The notes beneath the pieces are model-generated. The model was not told the DNA's origin and made no database searches. It worked only from the letters and a program-made list of their open reading frames with translations. Shown one piece after another: positions 17,276 to 29,819 of a stretch of DNA of 64,000 nt. A program made the position numbers and the translations under genes. This DNA is from Yarrowia lipolytica (Eukaryota; Ascomycota; Dipodascomycetes; Dipodascales), in the NCBI RefSeq assembly GCF_001761485.1, contig NC_090773.1, positions 3,472,001 to 3,536,000 on the forward strand. Direction: 5' to 3'. Every line of letters begins with the position of its first letter. Position 1 is the stretch's first letter.

Positions 17276-20200
17276 GTGGAACGTGGTGTGTGTGTTTCTG
17301 AGTGTTGTTTCTGTGTGGTGGAGTTGGGTTGACTGGTTCGTAGCAGGTTTGGTGAGTGCTGTGTCGACTGCTATAATACTGGGCAGTACATACCGAACTG
17401 CACATAGACTCTAACTCAACTAAGTTTTGTCCCGTGTGCAGCCCAAGTGTAATGTCCAGGTCAAGACACATCCCAGACCTGAATGATACAGCTTGTGGAC
17501 GGTGCGTGCTAGCTGCCGTCTGTCTTTCAATGAAATAATACCTCCGTCTCTGGCACTTCTGTCATCCACTTACAAGCACAGTGCAATTAGCATATGTTCT
17601 CCGAACTCTTGTACGGCAACCCCTCCCTCTAACATCTACTACACCTTTTTTTCTCACCTGGCCCACCAAATAACGTCGGCGTGGAACAAGCTATGTTACG
17701 AGAGCCAATAGCCACTCTCCACTATGGTCTTGGTTGTTTGTCGTCGAGACAACGGAACATTTTGGTACAAGTACAATGGAATGAACTCCGCAAATACAAA
17801 AAAACCCAACCATGTGGGGTCTTAGATCTACCCTAACCTGTAGGAGGAGGTGGCGACCTTGGAGGAGAGAGAGAGAGGCAGAGACACACTTTCTGAGCGA
17901 CGTAAAGCTCAGGTGAGCAGGCGAACCTTGCCGGGTTGTCGCTACAGGCCATTTTGCCCGCTTCCGTCTCATTTTATATAGCCAGATACCAGCCTGTGGG
18001 TACGAGCATGTGTGTTGCTGCTCTGATAGCACAGTATATCTAGAGCAAGTGGCAAATGACAGCAGAACATTTTTGCTACACATGAGTATGTACTTGTACA
18101 TACTGTACCCGTCGCTTGTATCGTAGGACACTCTGATATGCTTGTATTGTCGCACTTACGATGTGATCCAGATACGAACGCAAGCGAAAAGCCATTTATT
18201 ACACCTCTGCTCCATGGTACAGTAAGTACGAGTACGAGTAACTGCTTTCACATGAAGAAACACACTAACTGGCTTAGTAACAAATGTCTTGGGTCTTGTG
18301 GAACGCGCCATTACATCATGTTACCTTGGAACAGTGTTTAACAGCATGCAGACCAGGCCAAATCAAGGTCAAATCACGGACACGACCCTCATTTTGGCTC
18401 CATCGAGAGGGGCTGTGTCCCTATAGCGGCGTCCAACGGCCTACGTGGGAGACACTTGCTTCGTGCTTTTGCATACCGCTCGCTTGCATGTTGACCAATG
18501 GCACTACTGGTCCTCTGAACATGCCCCCAACGTCGGGTCATGGGAACACCTTATGGCTTTAGAGTTCCACATGTGAAGACGGAAACCACCTTTCAACAAG
18601 AAGCGAACTGAAAGCAAATGTAAACTTGGGCATGAAGATATCTCAGAACGGTATGAGACAGTTACCAGACGGTGTATTATCTGAGGCTCTTGCAACACGA
18701 CAACCTGGTAAGCCAAGATACACGAATTATTTGCAGTTTGAATCGATGGTGACAGCTTCACTCGTCTGGTGGCGAAGGCCCATATTTTGTGCTGTACATT
18801 CATTCGGCAGGTAGTTCGTGAGCTGCACTTCTCGGTGGACTATCGTTTGTACAATGCAACACCTCAACCCCGCCGCCCTGACAGACCAACAGTGTCTGGT
18901 GAAAAGCGTTGGCTAAATCTAAATCGACCTGATGAACAAGACCTTGTGGAAGTAAAAATGCCGCTAATTGTTGCCTGGACCGAGCGCAGAGCCCTTCGCT
19001 TTTGTACAGGAATTACCCCATCTCATTTTTCATGGAAGTGTGAAGTCAATAGCATACTTCACCTCTCAGAAGTGCTCTTCAACTGTGACGTAAAGGAGTC
19101 TTTTACTCGGTGCTATGCAGCATTCTGCGCCTGCTACAGTAGTTCGTACAAGCCTCGACGTTGAGCAAGAATGTGCCCACAGAAGAGTGCTCAAAAACAC
19201 CTCCAGATCTGCAACTGAGGTCGTGGTACTTGTACATCACGATCATCATCTCGTTTTTCCTCTAACCATACCCAATGGGGAGAGTTATTGAGCAGGGTAA
19301 CATGTACCCCCGTTCACTTTAGCCCAACTTTATCAGAACCTTGTCAAAACAGCAGCTATCTGTGTGGCGTGCTTAGTCAGTGTCCCATCTACGTCATCGG
19401 CAAGACCGACGTTCAATCGGTCCGTCTGTAGCGCAAATATGGAACACCAGCTTGCTGGATCAGAGATTGATTCGAGGGGGCTAACGTGACTTTCATGACC
19501 GTGCTAAAACAGCTGATGTTACAGTAAGTATAAGCGTGGTTATGTTTCTGAGCTGAGACGGTCTTGTAGTGTTTGAGAATGAGTGGGTAGATTTCTGAAT
19601 GTCTCTCAATCAGACATTTCCCATGAACGGCTGCTGGAAGAAACCCATTCGATGGCTATATGCACTGATAGTTTTCGTTTGCATATCATCCAAACACCGT
19701 TTTGTAACCACAGCATACATCTTCTGAGAATTGCCACTATATCACCTACAGTAGCTGATGACATCCCGTAGCCCGACCATTGTTCTTGCTCTTACAGTAA
19801 GACCCTTTTCACACTAACTACTTGGAACAGTATCGGCGGCGATATCTGTCAGTCTTCAAGGATCAATACTCTTGAGACGTCAAAGCCGAAGTTCGGTCGG
19901 CCCTGTTGTCACATTCACGTCATTACGTCAAGAATATCAAATGAGCGGTGGGCTAGCGTCGAGTACATACTGTAGCTTCTAGACTACCATAGTGGAGCCC
20001 CAGGGAAGTAGTCCAGGTGTAAAAAGCTATCGATATGTGTGTTTGTAGCCATCTATGGTGTTGTTTTCCTGCGACTAATACCCCCATCATGTGTTGATGA
20101 GCACAGAATGTCTCATACGGTGTGGCTGACTTCTCTATCATGAGTAGATGCCTGGTAATACTGTAGCTACTATACTGTATATTACAATTTACATGCTGTA

Positions 20201-20572
20201 CTACAGTATATGTTCTGTCTCCGCCTTCATCCGGGAAAAGTGGAGTATCTTTAAGCACAGAGATACAGCTGGAGATAATGCTCTCGGTAGCGCAAGTTGT
20301 GCATTAGCACGATCTCTATTTTTTAGTCTAATGAGGTATCTGCTATACCCCTGTTGACTCGAGGAGCTAACCACAAACATCTTGTCGATGTTTGTGAAGC
20401 GTTACATCAGTCTACAGTTTCTACATGGGATCATTCAGAAAATACAATGGCTAATGACGTGCTACTAACAAAGTATTATGTTATTATATTAGATTAAGTA
20501 GAACTCTGGAGAAACTGAACCGAGTACACATACTGTAGCTACTACCGTAGCTACTGTAGAAGATGTCTACAT
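17276..20572. other. Long intergenic region, no supported gene
   Basis: About 3.3 kb without a convincing gene. The longest frames, near 17.7-18.1 and 18.8-19.2 kb, lack conserved motifs and have codon use unlike the real genes here. TAC-rich words recur at about 18070-18115 and 20155-20215. No tRNA, 5S rRNA or element ends were recognised. Confidence 0.55.
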
Positions 20573-21220
20573 TTAAAGAGAGATTCCAAGACCAGCGAGG
20601 AGGCCCTTAACCTTGTCGACCAGGGCAAGAGCGGGGTTGACCTGGCCACTGAGAAGAGGCACGTCACCGAGCAGGGTGTTGAGAACCTGATCAAGAGTTC
20701 CGAGGAGAGCAGGCAGAACGTCAAGGACGGGGCCAAGCACTGCCTTGTCGACATCGTCAACAAGCAGAACCACAATCTTCTCGAGAGTGGTGGTGATGCT
20801 GAGAACCAGAGGAGAGAGGATGATGGGAACAAGGAGTCCGATCACGGGTCCGAGCAGAGGAAGGTCCTCGAGAGCGGCTACGACGCTGTTGAGACCGGTG
20901 GTGAGGTCGGTGAAGGTCTTGGCCAGAACCTCAGCAGCAGAGGCAGAGCCAGGTTTGATGATAGAGTTAACAGATCCAACCAGCAGATTGATGACCACGC
21001 CAACAATGGAGGTCAGAGAGCCGACCAGATCAAGAAGGCCTCGCTCCTGGAGAGCGTGGGCAGTGTAGACCTCGACTGTTCGAGCGGCCAACTCCTCGTA
21101 GGCACGCTCGTTGAGAACAACAGGAGCAGGGGCAGGGGCAGGGGCAGCGTTGGGGGCAGGAGCGGCAACAGCAGCGGTGGCCAGGGCGGCAGCAAGGATC
21201 ATAGACTTGGCAGAGACCAT
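20573..21220 (-). CDS. Hydrophobic secreted protein, paralogue A
   Basis: A 215-residue protein with a clear signal peptide (MVSAKSMILAAALATAAVAA), followed by an Ala/Pro linker and a long segment rich in Leu, Val, Gly and Ile. There is no cysteine, so it is not a hydrophobin or CFEM protein. Patterns such as PLLGPVIGLLVPIILSPLVL and VLDVLPALLGTLDQVLNTLL repeat with amphipathic spacing. It resembles the second secreted protein at 25206-25778 in order of motifs (a KP dipeptide after a hydrophobic helix, then an AKTFTDLTTGLN-like segment, a PL...SPL segment, and a GPV...LL...L end), so the two look like divergent paralogues. A TATA box (TATATAAG on the minus strand, about 21299-21306) lies 80 bases upstream. 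Preferred codons suggest good expression. Function unknown; a role at the cell surface or with hydrophobic substrates is only a guess. Confidence 0.85.
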   Translation of the reverse strand: MVSAKSMILAAALATAAVAAPAPNAAPAPAPAPVVLNERAYEELAARTVEVYTAHALQERGLLDLVGSLTSIVGVVINLLVGSVNSIIKPGSASAAEVLAKTFTDLTTGLNSVVAALEDLPLLGPVIGLLVPIILSPLVLSITTTLEKIVVLLVDDVDKAVLGPVLDVLPALLGTLDQVLNTLLGDVPLLSGQVNPALALVDKVKGLLAGLGISL

Positions 21221-24200
21221 TGTGTAAGAGATTAGTTTGTGAGAAAGAAGATGTTTGTGATAGGAGATGAGGGAGGGAAACCAGGTCTTTGGGGTCTCTT
21301 ATATATCCTTGGAACAGTCAACGGTCTGGTCAGCTACTCTCAACCCGGAACATTTCTCTCTTCATTGTTCAGAGTGGCGTGCATAGGGGGCTAGGCTAAG
21401 CAACAAGCAGAGGCACTAGCGGGTTCTTTGTCTCCTGGACTTGGTTATCTAGGAGTGCCTCTGGTACGTGCGTAGATGTTTAGAGGACCCCCAAGATGGA
21501 CACGCGGTATGTAGGTAGGGCTCACTCTTGTTCCTGGGTGCCTGCTTGGAATCTGTATAAAAGAGTGGAGAGTGCGGAGAGAGAGCCAGAGATCATCGAG
21601 ATCTGCGCAGATTGTGTAGTGATTATGCGTGTGGATCGGTTCTTCAGGGAGGGAGAGAGCTACGCAGTTCAATCGAACCATCGCGACTTCTGCTGCTGTC
21701 TCAGTCTTATTCGCTTATCTAGCTGGATGATGTGATCCGGCGTGCTATGTTGGCCCCCGGCGCGACATTCTCACGTTCCCGTCCCCTTTACCAGCAGCTC
21801 TGCCGGATCGGGAAGCGCTATCTGGCGACTGCGTAACGGAACAATCGGTGGAGTAGTGACGCGTTAAGGGTGGAGGAGGGTGGAGTAGCACGTCCTGGGA
21901 TGGTCATGGGATCTTGATTATAGCGTAAATTGGTTTCAGGCCGCCCAATGAGTCCTGTTTTGTGGAGATATCTGGTTATCAATCCCAGCTGCTTAATGGT
22001 TGGTGATATTTTTCACGTCCCTTCCAATCGCTTCTTTGTTCTGACAAGCGTTGTGGTTACTGTGGTTCCTGCGGTTGAACGGAACAGGGTTTGTAGTCTA
22101 TCCATAGCGAGTAATATTGTGAACTGAAGGAGACAATACCACCTACTGAAATGAAACGAAGGGGACACATAAATTGAAAAAACAATGGGCCCCACTACAT
22201 TTACATTGCCACAAAAACGATTTAAGCACCCTGTATTACTTGTGGCTGGTACCACTGTATTACAACTACTGTACTAGCTACCCAGAATTGCGTCATACAC
22301 TCAGATAGCGTTTAATTGTTCTCCCAGATACTCCCAGATACAAGGGCGAAACGAAACTTTATGCGGACCTCCGGCCCAGCCATGCACCGGTTTAGACACA
22401 TGGACGGTTCTCCAACACCGGTGTTTTAGACGAGGTGGGCTTGTTGGAGGTTCTCTGCCGGAAAATTGGCACGGAAATTTATCTGCGACTCGGTCTATGG
22501 ACGCTACCATGCCCATATAAACACTGTTTACTGACGGTACTGGTGCATACATTCACTTGTACCTCGAATCAGGCGAACATAGGGCCTTGGCAGGCTACGC
22601 TGAAGGTCCAGCCTAAACCGGACTCGGACGGAGAAGATAAGGCTCTCAAACCTACTGTAACCCGGTTTGGTGACATCGGCGCTGGTTCAGGAAATCAGGT
22701 GCACCCTTTCCGCGCCCATTGCAAGAATACGACTCGCGTTCTTCTTTGTGTGGTATTCCTTGTACGCCGTTGAGTACAGTGTTCGTGCACGTCTACATAC
22801 ATACACAATGGTTTCCCAACAATTTTATTGAGTGCAAGTCCCTCTTCCTCCCACCCGTCGCTACAATAGCGCTAGCTCCAAACAATACCCGGGGTAGCGG
22901 TAGTACAGGTACCAATACGCAACACAAGTAGCCGTACCTACAGTAGAGTGGGCAATCTCAGTGATCCACTAGAGGACTTAGCGGCTTGGCACAGGAGAAA
23001 ACTTACATAGCGACCTAAAAGTCGGTCTGACAGCCCTTTATTATTGGGGGTAATTGTCAGACAACCCACCGAGGTCGTAAATATGCACAGGCGTGGTGTT
23101 TAGTGTGCGTTTCAGAAGAGTGGTTTCGGGCCTCATCTGTCATTGTTAGGCTAGCCTGGAATTTCTTGGCTGCTTGCCTTGGAATAATTAACCGTCCTTG
23201 TGAATGTTCTTATCTATCAGATATACCATGCTACAGTACATACAAGAATAGTGCATACTATGGGGAAGTAGTATAGGAGTACCTCGGTCACTGTCAATTG
23301 GCAGTAATGTGAGGACGATGGTGCGGGGTAGCATGAGTTTCTACTTGTACTTGAATATTACAGTACTTACTATACAATATTGTACAAGTATGAGTGATGT
23401 AGAGATGCTCAAGAAGACGTTCATTTGGATGATTCCTTCAACCAGAAAGTGTAAGTACTACATCTTTGTACTTGTGCGAGTACTATATCTCGATTATCAA
23501 AATGGAGAGCGCCAACAACGCAGGGACGTAACATTGGAGGTATAGTTCACGGAGGCTTCGTAACCTCGTCTCTGTACAAACAAGTACGAGTAGTGCATTG
23601 ACAGGGCGATATTTATTTACGTCCTGAGCTAAGCAATCACTGTCCAATCAGCTATCAAACTACTGTACTTGTAGTCAAGTGCCACAGTCCTGTTCTTATC
23701 TCAATAGACGGAGCATTCTTGATTGGTCCAAGGCCCCTCCACCAAAGCCACCTGTAGGCTACAATGCCAATGAACATGGTCCAATTCAGACCTGTTTACG
23801 AAACAAGCTATCGCGTGGTCCTACAGCATCATCACGGGTCGAACATGAAACAGGACGCAAATGAATGCCACATTCTTGGATGTTCACAGAGCCGACCAAG
23901 GAGTAGTAATCTCGTAATCTTGCGCAGGTGCTGGATCTATGGAGATCGGCATGGACTCACATAGTGTGCTCTTGTTCAGGAATGTACCCTCAACATAAAC
24001 ACTCAGAATATATTGATGGAGATCTATTTAGATCGTCTTGACCACAGCGCAGCTTTCACGATTTGCTTTTCGCTCCGGCAGCTCACATGCTGTAGACCGT
24101 AGCTTGTCTGGCATTGATGTGCTTGACTAATTTAGGACTGCCACCTTCGCCCGTATAGCTGACGCAGTCTGACATATCCTGGTCTGTGCAATGAAACAAG

Positions 24201-25205
24201 CCGAACGGAAAGACCGGAACTGGCAGATCGAGAGTAAGTGCAAACTCAGGTGACAGGATCGGGCAAGAGACATTGATTTGTATCAGATATAAGACAAAGA
24301 TACAGGCAGACCTGACACTAGCAACGGATGATCCAACGTCGTTCCTCGGTATGTCTCGGTCTCGGCTCTTGGCTGTGCGCTCATCACTACAGTACAATGT
24401 AGCGTATGTACGTACCGCTGCGCTACATCGCTACATCGCTTAGCCTTCCTGGGTTGACGTTGTCAGAGGTGCTTTTTTTTTTTCGTTGTCTCCTTCCCAC
24501 TGCTTGCAGTAATCTCTACTTCCATTTTGAGAGGGATCGTCGTGGCGTGATTAAACAACGTTCGCGAGTGATCGACACCGAGAGCAAAAGGAGACGGCCA
24601 ACTTTAGAAGGCAGGGAAAGCCCCCCCAGGACCCTCGCGCAAAGCAGGGTGCGCGTGGGGGCCTTAGACTTAACTCCTGCTTGCAGCCAAAAGAAAATAA
24701 CCGAGTGTGCGTGGAGAGGAAGGACCCTGAAGACCATGATACTGGGTGCAATGTCATGGTGTGATTGCTCCTGTGTTTTGGACCCGGGAACAGAATGCTG
24801 GTACCAGTAGTCTCTGTTCGGACACGGCACTCTACATCTTCCTTCTCTTCGTTTAGGTGGAATTTATGATCTTCACTGCACATACTCTCACGAAGTCCAA
24901 TTGGTTGTTGATGTCAATATTGACGTGTTTTTGAAAGTGTCGATCTTCACAATTGACTTTGTATCTCAAGGGTTACACTGAGAATGTTCCTCGGAGAAAG
25001 CGCAAGAAGTCGGAACTCAAGCAATTTTGCAAAGGAGAAGAAAAAGATATATGCTACTTGTACAACACTTTGTTGTTATGGAATGGGGTATTCATTTTTG
25101 AGAGTTATTATTAACATCTATATCATTGGTACTGCAGACTTCTGACCCAGAGCTTCAAAATAAATTACTTGAATTGTAGAGATAATTTCCGCTATAGGGA
25201 GCCTC
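21221..25205. other. Long intergenic region between the two secreted-protein genes
   Basis: About 4 kb without a supported gene. Frames of up to 134 codons (24406-24810, plus strand) lack recognisable motifs. A 10-bp unit is repeated twice at 22321-22340 and TAC-rich words occur at 23225-23400. The left end contains the promoter of the gene at 20573-21220. Confidence 0.55.
21299..21308 (-). promoter_or_regulatory. TATA box of the secreted protein gene at 20573-21220
   Basis: The minus-strand sequence GGATATATAA lies about 80 bases before the ATG, the usual distance in this yeast. Confidence 0.6.
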
Positions 25206-25778
25206 TTAGTGGTGGGTGGCCTCAACAGAGGAGAGAGACTGGGCAAGAACGTTGGAGGCGGAGCCGAGCTCGGAGAGCTGGCCCTGGAGACCGGGAACGT
25301 TGCCAAGACCGCCGATAAGACCGCCAACACCGCCGAGGATGCCGTTAAGGAGGTCACCAACGGGGCCAACAACACCGTCACCGACAATGGAGAGGAGAGA
25401 AGTGGCAATGGCCTCAATAAGAGCCTTCAGGGAGGTGATAAGAGGGGAGAAGAGCACAACACCGAGGATGTCGCCAACAAGGGTGGTGAGGGGAGACTTC
25501 TTCAGGTCCATGACAAGCTGGCCAATGGCCCAGTTGAGCTTGGTGAAGAACTCCTTGACAGTGGCGTAGTAGGTGGGTCGGTCAGAAGAGGGCTTCAGGA
25601 GCAGGTTGAGGGTGCCCTGGACAAGCTGGAGGGTGATGTTGACAATGTTGAAAGCCTCACCGATGACGTTTCCAATGAGCTGGAGGTCTCGCTTGTCGAG
25701 GTCCTCAGGCTGAGTGGGGGCAGCGACAGCGGCGGAGACGATAGCAGAAGCAGCGAGGATGTTCTTGATGGCAACCAT
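25206..25778 (-). CDS. Hydrophobic secreted protein, paralogue B
   Basis: A 190-residue protein starting MVAIKNILAASAIVSAAVAA, a signal peptide, followed by a short propeptide ending in the Kex2-type dibasic site LDKRD. The mature part has no cysteine and is rich in Leu, Gly, Val and Ile, with a glycine-rich stretch (NGILGGVGGLIGGLGNVPG) near the C-terminus. The motif order parallels the protein at 20573-21220, supporting common origin. The frame extends upstream to 26057, but the ATG at 25778 gives a perfect signal peptide and sits about 115 bases after a TATA box, so the longer frame is not used. I do not recognise the family. Secretion is a strong prediction; function is open. Confidence 0.85.
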   Translation of the reverse strand: MVAIKNILAASAIVSAAVAAPTQPEDLDKRDLQLIGNVIGEAFNIVNITLQLVQGTLNLLLKPSSDRPTYYATVKEFFTKLNWAIGQLVMDLKKSPLTTLVGDILGVVLFSPLITSLKALIEAIATSLLSIVGDGVVGPVGDLLNGILGGVGGLIGGLGNVPGLQGQLSELGSASNVLAQSLSSVEATHH

Positions 25779-25889
25779 TATGATAGATGTTAGTGGGTAT
25801 TTGTCGTGTGAAACGAAGCGAACGAATGTGAGAAGAATGTGTTGTAGAGAACTGGTCTGGAGAAGAAAAACAGGAGGGAGGTGGTGGCT

Positions 25890-25899
25890 GTATTTATAA
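25890..25899 (-). promoter_or_regulatory. TATA box of the secreted protein gene at 25206-25778
   Basis: The minus strand reads TTATAAATAC about 115 bases upstream of the ATG. Confidence 0.55.
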
Positions 25900-27323
25900 T
25901 GAAATCTGGCCCTTTGCGTCCCTCTGAGTCTCTCGCCAGGGTTTAGGGCCGCGCACCACTGTTTGGCGCGCAGCGGGTTAGTGATCTTCATGATCTTCGA
26001 GATCGTCGGATCGTCCAATGTTGTTTGCTGGGGGGTCACCAACAAGAGCGAAAACACACGGGAGACTAAGGTCTCTGGTATCTTGAGGGGACTATAATTG
26101 GGGTATCATAATGGTTTGAAGCACCGGTTGTAGATATCATCTATCATCCAGGCAGCGAGCAAGCACGATGGCATGCCATGGGGTATCACAGCGTCATCAC
26201 GTGTATAAGGCAGGTGTGAAGGGGTTCAGGGTACGCATCAGACGCATACTAACCACTCACTGGTTGCCCACACGCAACGCCCCTTTCTGGCAAAACACAT
26301 TTTTGGATTAGCATTGTCGCGACGCTGATCATCCCAGAGAAGCAACGATTTTCTCAAGTGCGACTAGAAAATTTACAAGGGTAGTAGGGTTGAAGCAGCA
26401 CATGTTTGGACAGAGTGACGAAATCCACAGTGCGTGTGTGTTAGCGGGTGGGTGAATCCATGGTAGATCGACCACCTCAGTCGTGCGTATCGAGATCATA
26501 GCCTACGAGCGTAGCATTGGCTGGTACAAGACACTTGTTTAGGAGGATTGACATCCGATACTGTAGATTGGGCTAGTTGGCGGATTACGAGCAGATTACG
26601 AGATGCAATTCAGGCCAAGCCAGTTTTGGCGTGGGCGACACACCTGAGAATCCTACCCCTGTCATTGTTGTGATTATTCACATCCGTTTAGTTTTATCAT
26701 GTGTTGTGGTTTTTGGCAGCCCAGGCAAACTGTACATACACTACAATGAAGGTGTGCCAACGGAATGAGAGTGAGCCCAGAGGCACATGGTGATACGGGT
26801 TGTCTGCCATCGCACCCTTGTTAGAAAAAAACGCGTGTACGAAGATACAGACATTGGTTTTGCTTGTTTGGTCCCTTTCCTGGCCCTGTCTCTGCAGCAT
26901 GTCTTCCCTGCATGCTTATACAGGACTGTCCTCCCTTCGCCCACTTGAAAAAATGTCGGCACACATTGAGTGTCCATGGAAAGCATGGAAACCGCCGTCT
27001 GGATGTCGACGCGTACTGTGTCAGGCTGCTGGGCGCCTCTCCCGCTCGTAAAAATAGTTTGCCTCGTCTCAAAATGTCTTGTACACTATACTGTATTCAG
27101 GCGATACAGCCGATATCATGTTGGATGTCTAGAGTATGCGGCTGTTGATGAGGAATGAGCGACTATTCGGGCTTGATATTTGGTCAGATCATGGATTCGG
27201 TCTCCTCCACCAGCCTCCGCTCCACCCACCGGAGTATGCCTGTTATCGCCTATCTGACTGTCCATCATGTCAATCAGCTACACTGTACAGATTACTCGTG
27301 GCTTCTGTTTACGAAGACCTTTA

Positions 27324-27346
27324 CCCACACACACACACACACACAT
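27324..27346 (+). repeat. CA dinucleotide microsatellite
   Basis: About eleven uninterrupted CA units in intergenic DNA. Confidence 0.85.
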
Positions 27347-29781
27347 AGACTGTGTGTTTGTAAGTTCCACTTTGTGGCTTCTATTTTGCAATTGATCTAC
27401 AGCAATGCACCATTTCGGTGATGATCACCATATACCCAAAACAACACGTCTGGGGTGATCGGCCGTGAGCCATAATAACACTACGTCCATTACCGGTACT
27501 GCTAGCTGGGAGGGAGCTGGGCGAGATGCTGGAATGAGGAGATCTACCCACTGCTATGTGGACGATGCTGGGAATGTATATTATTTTTGAGACTGCAGGA
27601 TTTTTACCCCAGATGGCCGTTATCATATCCGCCGTCACTTTTTTGTTCCTGGTTCCCCTTGATTCCTAGGCACGACCCCTGGAGGAGGCTGCCGTTTCCC
27701 GTACTACTGCTGACAGGGCCCTCGCCCATTAACATTAGACACTACGTCCATAGCCATCGCCAGGCTATACAGAATTTGCCCCCTAACTCAGAGCCTGTCC
27801 GAACAGAGTGCTACAAGCGATAGCGATCTTCGCTTGAGCTAAATGTTATTGCAAGTCTGCGAGCCAAGGCATCCCTGGAAGCCTAACGCAGCGATTGTCA
27901 TAGATTCGAGGGCATTGGGTCATCCGAATCTGGCGATAAGAACGTCGATCTGCGCCTTTCGAAGAACAAAGAAGAGACGTTTCCAGTCACAGCAAGCACG
28001 CTATTGGGCAACGTCGACACGTAGGGTCCGCGGACATGGCACATGCAGGTCGTGTCAGCGCGTGATAGTGACGTCCTCCCACAATCTGTTGTGATATCGA
28101 GGGCTGGGCATTGTAGGCAGCGGCAAGTAGAAGTACGGATGCTCATCTCAATGCAACGGGCTGGTGTATGGATTATCCTCGGCCCAGGCATTAAATCGCA
28201 GATCTTCTTTCTCGTTGACGATCTCGCACCAAACGAGGCGGGTTAGGGAAGTCGTCTCAAGTAAGGCCCATTTAGACTTTGGTGTTTTTTGTTCAACTTT
28301 GTTGGACTGTCTCTCTTCGGCCGAGGTCAATCTCTCACTTCCCCTATACACTGTCAATTCATTCAGCATAAGATCCTCAAATCGTCTCTCTGTGCGGCCT
28401 TTTTAAACTTCCGTAGCCGACTCATTAGCCTCGGAAAAGCAAACCACAAACCCATTGTTTGGCCATTGTAAAGCTCATTATCACTGCAGAAAAAACATGG
28501 GATTAACCGCCAATCACACATCCCGTTACACCTAACTCCACCAGCCCACGTTACATTGATAGGCGAGATGGTCCTGAATATAGCACAATTCGCTTCCACA
28601 CTGTCCACTGAACAACCCTCATATCCAGCCCTGTGTGCTGTATTCAGGGTGAGTCGGAACGTCCCGCCTGCAACATTTGCACCCAAACCACCCTCTCAAA
28701 ATTGACTTCCCGATTGTGCTTACAGTGGATTGCCGGGTAGCTTTTTCGTCATGCTGTCTTGCAACGAGACCGGGTAACTCCATTTCCTTTCTAGGCCTGA
28801 TGGAATAGATTGATTGACTAATCACGAACCTGTAATCATTCTGTACATGTGTCCAATATCATCACTTGCTAGTTGTATATTGCCTCGAACAAAACGTGGG
28901 GAAATAATACCCTGACAAAGAAACCCACCGCCCGACCAGGCAGATCGATAAGTTGGCAACTATGCTCTGCCTTATCCGATGGTGCGATTGCCGTGAAAAG
29001 CCCAGAGATAGAAGCGACTTCGCATACGCAATGCAGGCTGAGAACCTCACCACAAGGACAGACACGGCTCACCCGATGGCGCTGATCCCCGACAAGGGCC
29101 CTATCGGTAGTCAGAGCTCCCTCTCAGACAATCGGGACGTGTTAGACGAGAGACCTTCTCTGGTCTCATAGTTACTCGTTGTTTAGCTTGTCTCAGGCTA
29201 CCTTGTATGTACATACCGACTGGGCGGACGGGATGATATCGATTGTGTGCAGAGAGGTGCATCAGTGCTTGTCGTTCTGCGAGCCATTACCGGATTCACC
29301 AGTTCTCACTTCACGCCAAGATGATGATCCCTCGGCTTCAATGGGCTGGGCGGTTGGTACCAACGGTGCTACAAGCATGTCCATCACTGTCCATCTTTTG
29401 GAATATCCCGCGCTGTTTCGTTACCTTACTCCGCTGGTGCAGCTTCATGACTATCACTCCCAGCAAAAAGCAAGCTGAGTTTGAGAGAACCATGGTTACA
29501 GTATGTACAATACAATATGCGCGCAGTCTCAACCGTAACCGCCCGTACCAAACGGCAACCTACCCTCGAACGCGAATGGGTCTTCCTCAAACTTGGTCTG
29601 TATACTCGCTCACTGGCACCCAATCCCACACAACCATATAGGCGGCCGACCACGCCGTTACTGGCCGTTTTATGAGTCTCCACCCAGCTATGAGATCGGC
29701 AGTTGTAGTAGTTGTGGTATTTTTCTGACCAGGGGGTGCTTCCATAGCCGATGACTTCAAGCTTGTGCAAAGAACAAGTTG

Positions 29782-29819
29782 GACGGGCCTAAAGAAGCTT
29801 GACGGGCCTAAAGAAGCTT
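29782..29819 (+). repeat. Two perfect tandem copies of a 19-bp unit
   Basis: The unit GACGGGCCTAAAGAAGCTT occurs twice in direct contact, followed by a partly similar GCCAGGCCT. It lies about 680 bases upstream of the sulfatase start and ends in a HindIII-like AAGCTT in each copy. Confidence 0.9.

Noticed and set aside
24406-24810. A 134-codon plus-strand frame in the gap before the second secreted protein
   Set aside because: No domain, odd codon use, and an equally long frame on the opposite strand.
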